DNA from: Daphnia pulex
Lineage: Eukaryota; Arthropoda; Branchiopoda; Diplostraca; Daphniidae
Assembly: GCF_021134715.1 (NCBI RefSeq)
Contig: NC_060026.1
Coordinates: 1,860,001-1,924,000 of the forward strand
Direction of reading: 5' to 3'
Length of the DNA: 64,000 bases
The stretch's first letter is position 1; each line of letters begins with the position of its first letter. The position numbers and the translations under genes are program-made. A model generated the notes under the pieces. That model was not told the DNA's origin and searched no databases. It worked only from the letters and a program-made list of their open reading frames with translations. Positions 39,697 through 52,100 of this stretch are shown here, piece after piece.

Positions 39697-40916
39697 CGGC
39701 ACTTTTTTCGTTGTTATTTTTCTTCTATTTATAATTCAAAAAAAACAATTCGTGATCTTTTGAGAAGAAAATCAAAAGAATCGTGACGTCAAACTAATCA
39801 AAAAATAAGACGAGGGAATGTTATAGGCGGCCGACATTACGCACAGGTGCGTGTGTGTTCCGCACGGAGGGAAACCAACGGCAGTTATACACATTACACA
39901 CACAGCCCAGGTGTGTTGCAGCCAACAGAGTCGCAAAGGAAATACGAAACATTTGATATTATTACATGATCACACATCAGCTGATGTCTGTGTGTGTGTA
40001 TGAATGAGAAGTTTCTGGCTCTATGAGAAATGCACACCTGCGCCGACATAATGGGCCAGCAGCAGACTCTTTTTCTTTCATTTTCTTGGGCTATTCCGTA
40101 AAAGTCGACCATGCCGACTTCCTCCCTCTCACGGATGAGCAAATATTTGTTGGTGTATAGTAGACACACACGCATTGACATTCCAGTGGTGAGACTCCAC
40201 CTCAAAACACCTGGGCAGGCGGCCACTCTTCTCCCAAACAATAAATGTCGACGACGACGACGGATGTCCGGTGTAGGTGACGTCACTTGTGACAATGCCC
40301 AAAAGGAAAAAGAAAGAAAGAAAAACTTGGCAACTTGGTAGAAGAATCCCACGGCCACCTGGGCCCAGCCTGGGCCACTACTGCGACGTCTTATCACAAG
40401 AAAAAAGCGGATAAAGAATTAAATAGATATATACCTGGTGAACCATTTGTGCTCATAAAGTTCCCTCGCTATGCGCTTTTCATCATTGAACACCTGCACA
40501 TCAGATTCTATGGGGGCCATTGTGTGTGTGTGTGCGTCTTTATTATAACGGGTGTGCGTGTGTGTGTGTGTAACCGAGGGAAAAAAAGACACGTGCAACG
40601 CCTCGGGCACAATTTCTAAGACCTTCTCACGCAACCAGAAATAAGTAAAATAATAAAATTTCGAGGTTTTGTGTTTCAAATTGGAAATTTTTGTATTTTC
40701 GCGGGACTCAAATTTTTCAAATGAGAGAAAAATTGCGACAGGCGGGAAAAAAACAAAATTCAAATATAATAGTTTGATATGCTGTGTGTGTGTGTGTGAA
40801 TTATGTACACAGTGAAGAGAAATGAAATGAGGTAGTTATCACAGGTGAAACAAAATGAATCCGAATGGGATGGATGAGGTAGTCGAATGATGAGATGATT
40901 CCGGAATTCGGATGAA

Positions 40917-41264
40917 TTAACAGGTCGGACAATCGGCCGACGAGGAGGTTTCCATGACGATGGGCAGAGCGCAACCGTTGACCAGGTTGTTGTTGTTGTT
41001 GAGGGCGGCAGCCGGATGCTGGAGCTGATCCAGGAGGGCCGTCTGGAGGTCGCAAATGTAGTCGATGACGTTGTTGATGACTTCCACCTTGGAGACTTTG
41101 CGGTTCTTGGGCATGTTGGGCACCAGTTCGCGCAGTTTGCTCAGGTACATCTGGATCTCCACTTGCTCGTGATCGGCCGGATGCTTGCGAACTTTGCCGT
41201 CCAGGACGGATCCGCTGGATGATGCAGACGATGACACTGGTTTGCGTTGGATAGCCTTCACCAT
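40917..41264 (-). CDS. emc: Id-family HLH inhibitor, extra macrochaetae paralogue 1
   Basis: A single-exon gene of 115 residues. The helix-loop-helix (about residues 33-76) reads [20 protein letters not shown] then [20 protein letters not shown], with no basic region in front, the hallmark of Id/Emc proteins. Such proteins dimerise with Daughterless/E and proneural bHLH proteins and stop them binding DNA. A glutamine/asparagine-rich stretch and the end SSADCPTC follow. The start MVKA matches paralogue 2. The longer in-frame extension to 41555 is rejected because a TATA box (41402-41395 on this strand) lies inside it, about 135 bases before the ATG. The gene is divergent from emc paralogue 2 and flanked by four composite motifs. 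Confidence 0.93.
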   Translation of the reverse strand: MVKAIQRKPVSSSASSSGSVLDGKVRKHPADHEQVEIQMYLSKLRELVPNMPKNRKVSKVEVINNVIDYICDLQTALLDQLQHPAAALNNNNNLVNGCALPIVMETSSSADCPTC

Positions 41265-41394
41265 TTTTGAGACTTTGAAGTTTGTTGAAAGGAGAAACTT
41301 GAGATACAAAATTTCACTCGAGAGAGTAGAGGAGAGTTGTGTAGTAGTCGACGGCTGGTCGAGTTCTGTGCTCAAACATGGCCAAGGGCCGGCC

Positions 41395-41402
41395 TTTTTA
41401 TA
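41395..41402 (-). promoter_or_regulatory. TATA box of emc-1
   Basis: On the coding strand CCGACCTATAAAAAGGCC, placing transcription start near 41370 and giving an untranslated leader of roughly 105 bases. A CAGAC (GTCTG on the gene strand) half-site lies just upstream at about 41411. Confidence 0.75.
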
Positions 41403-41905
41403 GGTCGGCCCAGACCAGGGGGGGGACTGGAAGGAGGGTCCCTTTGCAGCTGTCGGTTTCTCCCACGGGTGTTCCTCCCTCGTCGTCGTCGGACTTGGTG
41501 GGAGTTTCATTTCTCTCTCTCGGTCACGGGGATTTTCCATATTGACACGACACAATACTCGCGCAATTGCACATGTCTATATCTCATAACATAACTAGTT
41601 CAGTCCTCCCCGAGTTGAACAACAAATTCCAATTTTTGATTTTACCATTTAATCCTCCCGAAAAATGCCAATCTGTTTCACATTTATTTGTTTTTTAAAA
41701 AATTTAAATGTTTTCTAAATTACAATTTCCCGGTAGACTTGGGTAAAAATTTCCATAGAAATGGACTTTTTTGAAATTTAACTATGTTACAGTAGTGCGA
41801 AACAAATTTTTTCCTTTCAAGAAAAAATAAAGAGTCCGTGCCCTATCCTTTTTTAGTCTTTTTTGGAAATATAAAAGAAAAGAAGAAAAAAAACAAGTCT
41901 GGGGC

Positions 41906-41933
41906 TGGCGACAGCCAGTCGGGTGCACACCTG
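41906..41933 (+). promoter_or_regulatory. Composite motif copy b (TGGCGAC-N15-CACCTG)
   Basis: TGGCGAC at 41906-41912, then AGCCA, GTCGG at 41918-41922, and CACCTG at 41928-41933. The first 14 bases (TGGCGACAGCCAGT) equal copy a. It lies about 0.5 kb upstream of the emc-1 TATA box. Confidence 0.6.
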
Positions 41934-42345
41934 TGTTGTCTGTTGCCTCCAGAAGAGAAGTCTGAGGAGAGCCTGGAGGCTATACAGTGACGGCGGCGGC
42001 GGTCTTATTCCCCTTCACCTTTTATATTTCCATTTATATATCTTTCTTTTTTATTCTTAGACGTACGTACATAGTATAGAAATATCAACCTTACAAGTTC
42101 TTATCTTTCCTTCGACTGCGAAAAAAAACCCATTTAACCAAATATCAATTTTGGCTTTTTTAATTTGAAAAAAAGATTCTCGGGATTCGTGATATTATAG
42201 GCCACCTAGCGTGAAAAATCAGCGCTTTGGCTACTAAACAGGATCTTTGATTTATTTATTTGCGTTAATTGCGCTTGGAGGAAAAAGAAAAAAGCCAAAA
42301 GAATGTCAAATAAAAAAGAATCAAAAAAGAGTCAGATAAATCGTT

Positions 42346-43901
42346 TTCCCACGTAGAGCGCACACCTGTGTAACCTTTTTTCTCCGAAAGAATATCGTAG
42401 AGCTAGCTTACTCACTCACACACATATCCTTCTCTCTCTTATTTTTCGAGTGTGGCAAACACAGGTGTACTAGACACACACACGGACATGATGTACCTTC
42501 TCGTCACGAACAGAACCTTTTTTTTTCTCTCCCTCCTTCTTTCCCTTTTTTGGTGGGGTGGGAAGGAACAAACACAAGAAAAACTGGAAGAAGAAGAAGA
42601 AACGGCACAGCCGAAAAATAAAAAACAAATTCTCAGACTACCAGGCGCCATCACACACACTTAAAAAAAGCTCCGCCCACGCGTCTATCCACCTTGGTTT
42701 TCAACTCAAAATAATGAATCAAATTGAAACAACAACAAAAAACGCTTAAGATTCTTTGGGATTCTCGGAAAGATTCTTTCGGAGAATCTCGCAAGATATT
42801 TGATTATAGATTAAAACTGTTCCTAGAATATCGATTACTTTTTATACACAGAAAATTTTTATCAAATTGTTTTATTTTTTTCTATTCCCAAAAACCAAAG
42901 AAGGGTGTGTACTATCCTCCCCCTTCTTCTTCTTTTATTTCCAGCCAGTCCCCAGTCCCAGTCCCCTCCCGTATCTATTTGTTTAGTTAGATAAGAATGA
43001 AAAAGTACTGGTGGTGGTGGTAGAGCGTGGGAAAGACGTTGTCATCGAGAGCTCCACTAGGGTTTGGCATGTTCCAGTACACACATATCGTTCCTCCTCT
43101 ACTAGCCCGACCCCCCCAAAAAACCCATAAGAAGCACAAAACTACATACGTACTATATACTATGCAGTACTACACACCCTTTGCCCAGCTGTTGACCACC
43201 TGCACCAGCAGCACCACCACAAGAGAGAGAAAACCCGTTGGGCTTCTTCTTCTTCTCTTATTTCATACTGTACTACTACACCATTTAAGGATTTCTATCT
43301 TTCTCTCTTGTTCAAAAACCAGCCTCTTTTCTTTTCCTTATTGTTGGAAATCCGCGCAATCTTCTGCTTCTAGCTGTATGGGACCCGAGATTATTATGTA
43401 CCAAATGGTGGTGGCTGGTGGTTTGCTTTTCTTATTCTCTGCTAACGGCCTTGAATCAGCCGGATTATTTATTCCAATTTCGGATTTAAAAAAAGAAAAA
43501 TAAGATATAGTACTACGCGAACGGGTGTGTGTAACACCCCAGCACAGCACAGATGGCTGATGACTGGTCCTTGGAGGGATTCTTCCAAGAATCCTCGACC
43601 ACCACCCGATTTAATTTTTCTGTCCAAACAAGAAAAGACAAGTCTTGACCACACACTTTCCCTTTCCATTTGATTGTTTCGCCTTGATAAGTGTCAGTTG
43701 TTGTTATCAATTTAAACGAAATTTGATTTAAACCCAACCAGGTGGTCGGCATTGAAAAATATTTTTTTGATTTTTCAAATTTTCGCGCGCTTCACACACG
43801 AGCGTGTTTTCACTTACGTTTGGTGAATAGGGGTGGTAATCATCCCCCTACAACAACAACCCCCCTCTCTCCACACTCCACCCAGTGTGTGTGTGTGGGA
43901 A
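42346..43901. promoter_or_regulatory. Three Su(H)/CSL-type sites between the emc genes
   Basis: CGTGGGAA occurs at 42346-42353 (minus strand) and 43026-43033 (plus), and TGTGGGAA at 43894-43901 (plus). These match the high-affinity YGTGGGAA class for the Notch effector Su(H). Binding is not shown. Confidence 0.35.
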
Positions 43902-46900
43902 AGTGAAGGTAGCGTCGTTCACATCCGAGGGCGTCGGTCGCCCCCAACATTTTCATCCGCAGCTGAAAACCCCATCCAGTGAAGCCCCTCCACCGAAAAC
44001 CGATTGACCAAGGGAAAGAAAACCAAAATGGCCGCACTGTTGAATGATTTATCATTTGAATCTAATCATCATTCCATTACCCCTCCGTCCATCTTTTAAA
44101 AGCCCCCAACAACAACAACAACAACCGAGAAAATGAATTTTGATAAGAAGAAGAACACCTGTGTGTGTGTGTTATTTCTACCCTCAAGATGGCCGTTCTT
44201 ATAACTTCAAATAGATTCATCATTTTCTTCCATCTCTCTCGTGGTAGTTTGCGGTGTGTGGTGGTGGTGGTCGGTTAAGGAAATTTCCCTTTTTTATTTG
44301 AAATATTTAAAGCGACCACCCTCTCGTCAAAGTCCTTGTACACATCTCTCCTCATTTGAATAATGCGCCGCAACAACAACAACAACATTCTGTAATGCAG
44401 GTGGTGTACAACTCCGTGAAATAGGAAAGAAAAATAAAACACACGAAGAAAGAAATGTTTGTGATTCCTATGGTCGAGTAAAATAAAATTTTAAAAAATA
44501 TAAGTCAATAATAGCATGTGTGTTCCAGACATGTTCCAAAACGAACAAGACAAGAGACAAGACAGATGTGTGTGTCTTTTATTATGGGGGAAACACCAAG
44601 ACAAGTTTCAAATGTAACCGAATACCCTTAAAAATTGAAACTCTACCGAAGAAGTGGCCATTTCGTTTAACTTTTGACCAGATGACCAAATTAGCATCTG
44701 GTCAAATGATTGTCGAGAAAACGTTTAGCGCGCGAAAATTCAAACGTCATAGAAGAGAAGAAATTCCTTTTTTCGTATTTTTTCAATAGGAGACGTTGAA
44801 TAATAGCGTAGTAGACGAGTGTACATAGAAATACGCAATGGAATGTATTGTATATTGTGCCCCTATATAGAGCCCCATACAAATAGGTTGATCCGTGTCG
44901 CCCCCATTTAGGCGCTTACCTTCCATACGTGGCTCTCTGTGTGTTATATCCCCAGAAAGTAAAAATTGTATTACAACAATACAATAGCTGCATTCCCACT
45001 ATACTATACACGTATATATGGTGTACAGCGTATAACCCCCCTCTGGCTGCGTGTTAAAAAGCCTATATCGTTAGTCAGCTGTCACCCACCAGGCCGGATG
45101 AAAATAAAAATTCCGTGTTAAACTTTTTCTTTCTTTTTCTATAGAGAGAAAATTCCTCAGAATCTTCTTCTTCTCCTCCTTTTAAACCATTCAAGAGATT
45201 TGTTGAATTCACATCCGACCGCGGCCAAGAATTTGAATATCACAAGGACTATTTTGTATAAATTTATAATATACATTTCCCCCAAAAAAATTGAATGTAA
45301 GAAAATTTAAAGAAATAAAAAAACCGGTCGGCCCGTTTCTCTGTTGTTTTGACACCTGGGGGATTTGGAAGCCGGACAAAAGCGGATGAGTTTGTCGCCA
45401 CAGTTCAGTTCAGTGCAGCTCAAAAAGGCAAAGTTGTCGTCGTCTAGTCAGTTTGGCGGAATGACTTAGAATTTCGAATTTAAAAATAGGAAACTGGAAC
45501 AGAGAGATAGATCCGTCCGTTATTATTATTGTATACTACTAGGCACCTTCATTCCATTATTGTCTGGCCTTATAAAGAATCCATCCGTTTTTCCACTGTC
45601 TCTCTGTGTATGTACATATACATAGTACACACGCAGAGACTATATCCTCGGCGCCAGACACTCGACGGGGTTTCGTCGCCTCGGCTCTGGCTTCTTGATA
45701 CAATGAAGAAAAAAGGTAGAAAAAATAAAATAGAAATCAAAGAGGCTCTATATATGTATAGGTCTACAGAGTACAATACCTTTTACCCTCTCATCATCAG
45801 ACCCCGGGGTCGGCCAGCCCCATCGTCTTTTAAGACCTTTTTTAGGGCTGGGACGAATTCCCATCTCGACCCGATGGCAAGGACAATTGCTTATTATTAT
45901 TTAAAAAAGAGGTGCTGAAATTCACCTTTTAACAACAATATTATTTAAAAAAAAAAGTCAAATCGGACACCAAACATTGAAGATTATTATAAACGAGCCA
46001 TTTCGTTTTTAACTTTGACATTTTTTAGGTAAAATTATTCCAACAAAATTTTTAGTCTGCTGGTTGTCCCGTGACGATTATCGAGCATCATCCGGCCGTG
46101 ACAAACAGGAAGGAAGGGTGTAGACGGACTCTCAATTGTGTTGGACGTTCTTCAATTGTTTGCCGTTCGTAAAAAAAAAGTAGATTGCGCAACAGGATAT
46201 GCAACACATTTCAAATGGGGGTGGAGTCACCGGGTGGGGCCTTTATTTTTCTATCGTTTACGGATTGCTAGTTTGTCCCGATTTCTTTGTCCTCAAGGAA
46301 AAATAAATAAAACAAATTGAATCGAAATCATTTTGGGGAATTTTTATATTCCGGCGGATTTTTTTTTTCCTGGGGTTGGGGGAAGTAAAAAGGTTTTGGA
46401 AAATTCTTCGTTTTTTATTAAATAAAATTTTTTTTTCGGGGTAAAAAATTCTCCGCCAGGCACTACTACCGCCGCCAATCAGGAATTTTTTGATTTAGAA
46501 AAGAAGAAGAAGAAAAGAGAGATGGGAAATTCCCGGATGGATGCGGATGGATGGATGGCGCCAGTAATAAAGACAATGGGTTTTCTTGTCGAGGGGGGCT
46601 TTCTAATTTCCAGGGGATTAAACAAGAAAAAAAATTTCAGTTTCTTCATGAAATTCGTAGAAGAAGAAGAAAAAAGTTCAAAATAAAAAATTCCAAATAA
46701 TTAATTTTTATTCCGACTTGATGATATGATGATAAAAATAATTTTGACAGGATGGATCGGAAGTATCCGGATCTTTCACCTTTCGACCAACGTAATACCT
46801 TCCGGATTTTACAACGCCGGATTTTGTTTTAGTCGACTGACGCGAGGGCGTTCCTTGTAGGGGTTTGTTGTGTACGTGTACGGAAGAAGGGAGGGGAAGA

Positions 46901-48314
46901 GGATTGGACGGAATGAATTGCTGCTCCACACACCACACGTCGTCTAATTATACAGGTACACCCTTCCTCTAGCGTTGAAGGTGTTTGCATATCATTTCCG
47001 TGTCGTCGTCGTCATCGTCATCGTTCGCTATCGACAGCGAATCATCACTTCCCCCCTTTATACTATTTGTCAGGTGTTATTCAGAGTTGAAATCATTCCG
47101 GAAGTTAGTGCGTTTCCTTCCGGAGTCAACCGACCAGATTTTACGACCGTCCTAATGTTACATACCTCTCCCCACATAATTACAGAGTAGGAACCAGGCT
47201 GCTGCTAACTACCGAGTTGATTTATCGACTCATCTAACGTCACACTAACGTCATTTCTATTTGTGGAATTTTGAATCAAAAGTGGAACAACAACAACAAA
47301 AACTGAATTTAAAAAAAATGTTATTGTTCTAATTTCAAATAGATTATTGGAGAAAACAAATGTTTTTCATTCAAATTTCAATGAAATCCAAGAAAACTAT
47401 TTTCACTAGTTAAATTATTAATCAAAATAAAAAATAAAATAAAATGACAAAATTCGAGAAAACTAAAAGTTTTGGTTACTTGAATTTTTAATTCAAATAA
47501 AAAAAAAATTCGAAAAATTCGATTGTTTATAAATACGAGAAATGAATTATTTCAAATTGAAACTAAAAACGACAAAAAAAACTAAAAAAGTCAATTAGAT
47601 TCGAGAAAAACAGACGGGGGGTTTATGTCGTACGTGTCAAAAACACCTGAGCATTACCCGAATGCGCGTTGTGTAATCCGTCGTTCAAATAGTAAACGAC
47701 AAAAACGACGTTGGCAGACGTGCCGATAACGCGTGAAATGACGTCTCTCTCTCTCTCTCTCGTAGATAAAACAAAAAAATAAAAGAAACTTTTCGGTTAT
47801 ACTTTTCTCTCTGTGTAATATTCCGACCGAAATAATAATTACCCGTGCGACTCACTGACTCTCTCTCTCTCTCCTCCTGTGTGAAACAGAAAATTGGGTC
47901 CCCCCCACCCAACCCGCCCGAAAAATGCACCTGCTCAATTCTCCCACGTTCGTCAACCGATTCCTTATCAAAACGACAAGACCCGAGGAAATCGTGAGAG
48001 ACTTTTTTCTTTTTCTTTTTTCTTCATCATCGACAGATTTCTCGGGAGATTTTCATTTTTTTTCCCCCAAACCATTGAAAACAACAACAACAACAACAAC
48101 AAAGAAAAAATGGACATTTTCCCGATCGACACCTGACCTACTACGTGAAAAAAAGAAGAAGAAGAAGAAAAGTGAACGGGCCCTCATTTTTTTGTATTTT
48201 TCATTTTCCCGATGATTAAACGAAACCCCAAAAAAGGCGATGGTTGGCAGCCGATGCCGCCAGAGTGGGCGGGGCTTCCTGCTGCCGTCGGTTCCACCCC
48301 TCCCCCTTTTTCTC

Positions 48315-48322
48315 TATATAAG
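48315..48322 (+). promoter_or_regulatory. TATA box of emc-2
   Basis: TATATAAG in TCTCTATATAAGAAG, with an initiator-like TCATTCAGAG near 48351. This gives a leader of about 180 bases before the ATG at 48530 and excludes the upstream in-frame ATG at 48212. Confidence 0.7.
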
Positions 48323-48529
48323 AAGAGACGATTGCAGGGCACGAGACCCGTCATTCAGAGTTTGTTCGTGAGTGCAATCACACGTCGCCATTACAGCGGG
48401 AGACAACAAATAATTGACAACAGAAATTACCAACGAGATTTCACACGTTGGACAATTGATCGTCGAGGGATTATTGCGAGTTCAAGTGTAAAAACCGGAG
48501 AAAGTAAAAGCCCCAAAACAGAAAAGAAA

Positions 48530-49121
48530 ATGGTGAAAGCCTCCAATCGTCACCCGACATCTTCGACGACGACGAGTTCGACTGCGACTGTGCAGCAGCA
48601 GCAGCAATCGGATCCGCTGCGCGGAGTGATGGCGACCAGCAAGGAGCAAGTGGAAATCCAAATGTACCTGTCCAAATTGAAAGAGCTGGTGCCGCACATG
48701 CCCAAGAATCGCAAAGTTTCCAAGCTGGAAGTCATCCAGCACGTCATCGACTACATTTGCGACCTGCAGAGCGAACTGGAGCAGAACCATCCGGCCAGTC
48801 TCAACCGGAACCGGAGGAAACAGCAGCACTCGGCAGCCGTGTTGGCCGCGCGGAGGGCCACCACCGACGCCTCCGTCATCGCCAGCGGTGCCAGTCTCTC
48901 GCATCCATCCGCCGCCTCTTCCGCCGTGCACAGACAACCCCTCGGCCTACTCACCTCCATTCCCAACACCTCCATCGAGGTAGAAATTTTAATTTCAAAT
49001 TAAATAAAGAAAAAAAGGAAAACAGAAATTTAACCCAGAAAATTATTTGAATATTTTTCCCCAGGTGAATAACACGACAGGGGATAACAAGAGCATCAGT
49101 GACGTCATCGTTCCTTGTTAG
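48530..49121 (+). CDS. emc: Id-family HLH inhibitor, extra macrochaetae paralogue 2
   Basis: Two exons (48530-48979, 49065-49121) give 168 residues. After [10 protein letters not shown] and a Ser/Thr/Gln-rich stretch the HLH (about 39-85) reads [20 protein letters not shown] then [20 protein letters not shown], nearly identical to paralogue 1 and again without a basic region. The C-terminal part is longer (Ala/Ser-rich, RNRRKQQH), and an intron after TSIE adds the tail ending SISDVIVPC. Emc proteins restrain proneural bHLH activity in the nucleus. It points away from paralogue 1 across 7.3 kb. Its intron just after the HLH region, a common place in Id genes, suggests that this is the more ancestral-looking copy (inference). 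Confidence 0.93.
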
Positions 49122-52100
49122 GATTCTCCCACAGTGTAAAAAAAAGGGGCGGAGTTTCCCTGCAACATCCCCGCAAATTTCTTTCCAATGGACACGACGA
49201 CAACAACAACAACAACAACACTAGTCCTCGATTTCTCTTTTTTTTAATTTTTTAGCAAACAAAAAAAGAAAACCATCAATCACACAAACACCTATAGGCT
49301 ATTATTATATGACGTGGAGACAAGTGTTTTGTTTATTTCTCCCATTTTGATTTTGGGTCTTGAATTAATTTTTTTATAGAACAAAAAAGAATCCCCTCCA
49401 CTTGCTACCAAAATGTCGAAAAACGATTTAAAAAAGAAAAAAAAGCTTCAAAAAATATATTCTATTATATATGTTTCGTCTGTGATACCTTCTCCACCAG
49501 CCCACCCAATTTAATCATTTTTTTTTATTCATTAATTATTGACTAAACAAATCTCCCACCCCCCATTTGTATATTATTACCACAACAAAAATAGTCGTCG
49601 ACTCACACAGAATTATTGTTCCTTTACCCCCCTCACAATCGTGTCACATTTTCTTTAATTTAAAAATATTTTTTTTTCGGCGGGGAATTTGAAAAAAAAA
49701 AGTGGAAATTCTTTTCGATTATTATTTTGATGTGTCGTGCGTCTCTAATTTTGCTCTTTTCTTTTTCAAAACAAAAAAATCGAACATGTGACATAATACC
49801 TAACACCAATACAAAGAAATTTGGAAAAAAAAATTTTGTGTCTTTTGTGAAATTTTTATACAAAAAACATGTACAACCCCCAGGAGGTTTGTAACAGCTG
49901 GATTGCGCTTCATGTCCACCTGGGCAAAAAAAAAAATCATCGGCCTTCCTTCGATTGTTACACGACAATCGACCAAAGAAAACAGATGGACAAGAAAATG
50001 TTCGTTTGTCTTTTCTCTTTTTCCAGTTTTGTGTGAAAAATTTCCCCTGCAAATAATCAGAGAACTCACGACGCCCAACCAAAAAAACTTTCCATTGTCC
50101 GTGTGTGTGTGTTCCAACAAGGGGCCTTATTTCTTTATCGATTTTTATCGGTCGACCGGATATGTAACATACACACCACAACCGATTTCTATGTAATGAT
50201 GGCCGTGGTGGTGGTGACCGTTTTCTCTTCTATACACACAAACAAATTAAATTCACCGCCGGATATGTGCGTAGTAAAAGGAAACAAAAAAAATTAGAAT
50301 AAATAATATTACAGCTTGTAATATAGCGTAGAAAAAGCAGGGATTACCAATGTAATATCAGGAGAAAAAAGACGGTTAGTGGTGGGGGGGGATTATTGTA
50401 CGAATCCCCCCCCCCCTACCCAACCGAGTAAATCTTTTAATCTTGGCAAGAGAAGAAGAAAAATAGCCCCCGATAAACATTTTTCTGCAACAATTTCCGG
50501 GGGGACCCCATCTCAGATTTTTATATGTGTACGTGGGACGTGCTCCCTGTCGACTTTGACGCATCTAACGCAATGCTGCTGCACTTGTGCATTTGGTTGC
50601 CCATCTATAGTCGCGCGTAATAATACCCGATGACCTCCCCCCAGTGAAAAAAAACCTCCACCCAAAAAAGGAATGGTTTGAATTTCCCTCCAAACTCAAA
50701 TAACGAAAAAACTGGGGAAGAGGAAAAAAGGAAAAATTTCCGTTTGATTGTTCCAGTCACGTACATTTCTCCCAAATCCGCACGAAATTTAAAAAGAAAA
50801 GAAAAATTTTTGGAACTATCCAAGTTTGTCAAAGAGAAATCAATCGAATTTAGAAGATTGTACAAGCAACTTCATTAAAGAGTCGATTTTTGTTCAAATT
50901 CGGGTTAAGGTTAGAAAACATTTGGGTGAAAATTGGAACGAAAAATAAAATAAATAAATTTAAAAACACAAAATCCAGTTGTTATTCATTCCGGTCACGT
51001 AGGGGAATATAGAACGAGATTGCCATCGACCAAAAAACAACTTCTTTTTCTCAACCAAAATCAACAACAACCGTGATGACTTCTTCTTTTATAATACCAA
51101 ATAAAACTTTGTCCGGCCGATTAGTCTCTTTGACATTTGGTCCAAGTTTCTTTTTCGCTTTCAAAAGAAATAATTTCCAAACCCAAGAAAAGGATGGCGT
51201 CCTTATTTAGCAAGGCATTTCTATATCATCTTGTTGATTGCCATTATCGTTCGTGTTTGCTCCGATTCAATCAACAGCCCCCAAAAAAAAAAAGCCGCCA
51301 GAAGAAAGAAAGAAAAAGCGTCGCCAACTTCTTTTTCCTTATTGATTTTGATTTATTAGCTGCGCACACCTGGGCTGCCAGCAAAATTGCCCAGCGACAG
51401 TTGCGCGCGCCCGTCTACGTTGCCTGTTGTTGGGTTTAAAGAGAAAACGCACGTGTTTTTTTCCCGTTTCCTTTTAAACGGAAAAAATAAAATAAAAACC
51501 TTTTTCCTTCCAAGACATCAACATTCCCACCCTTCTGCAATTGCCAACAGGATAGGAAACCCCACACACACACACCCACACAGCCGTCTTATTTTTCTTC
51601 CGGTTATCCAGCGCGGATCACCTGGTGTTTTTTTTTAATACAAAAATTCCTTATCGCCAAAAATCGATAAACTTTTTTTTCGACCCCTTTTCAAATTTCC
51701 CACCAAAAATTTTTTTAAAAATTAATTTTTTTGGGTTGTTAACAAATTAATTTCCGTTTTCCTCGAAAATTTATTTCCTACCCTACCTCCTACCTACCCA
51801 CCCCAGAAAACTGTTCCATACGGAACAGCTGCGCCTTTGAGAAGCCTTCGGAGAGCACGTGCTGGAGGAGGTAACCAAACAGCACACCCGCATATCCGGA
51901 AACGGTTTTTTTTTTCTTTTTCCTCTTCTTCTTCTTCTTCACGCGTTTTTCTCTGTGTGTGTGTGACAATCACGTCTTGTGTGTAGCTGCTGTTTCTGCT
52001 CTGTTCAGCAGATGACGGGCACACTACTGGGCCGGCTGTGATTGTATTTTTTTTGGGTTGTTGTTGTTTGTCATTCTTTCCCCCTCTTTGGTCGTCGGGA

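Larger units (their letters stand above)
36304..40916. other. Gene-poor region upstream of RSKR and 3' of emc-1
   Basis: 4.6 kb with no recognised protein gene. It contains CA/GT runs, A and T runs, and poly-T stretches near 38650. Three of four composite TGGCGAC-N15-CACCTG motifs lie here, with many further CACCTG/CAGGTG boxes. A TATA-like TATAAG at 39648 sits 30 bases before CCAGTCGGG, so a non-coding transcript could start near 39678. Confidence 0.5.
41265..48529. other. Intergenic domain between the two emc genes
   Basis: About 7 kb without a recognised coding exon. It contains GT/CA and CAA microsatellites, AT-rich tracts, composite motif copy b, three Notch-type YGTGGGAA sites and a further dozen CACCTG/CAGGTG boxes. 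The likely content is shared enhancers for the two divergent emc genes (inference from position). Confidence 0.5.

Noticed and set aside
41265..41555. In-frame N-terminal extension of emc-1 starting [11 protein letters not shown]
   Set aside because: The TATA box at 41395-41402 lies inside it, so transcription starts downstream; MVKA at 41264 also matches the start of the paralogue.
48212..48529. In-frame N-terminal extension of emc-2 starting [11 protein letters not shown]
   Set aside because: It contains the TATA box (48315-48322) and initiator; the conserved MVKA start at 48530 is preferred.
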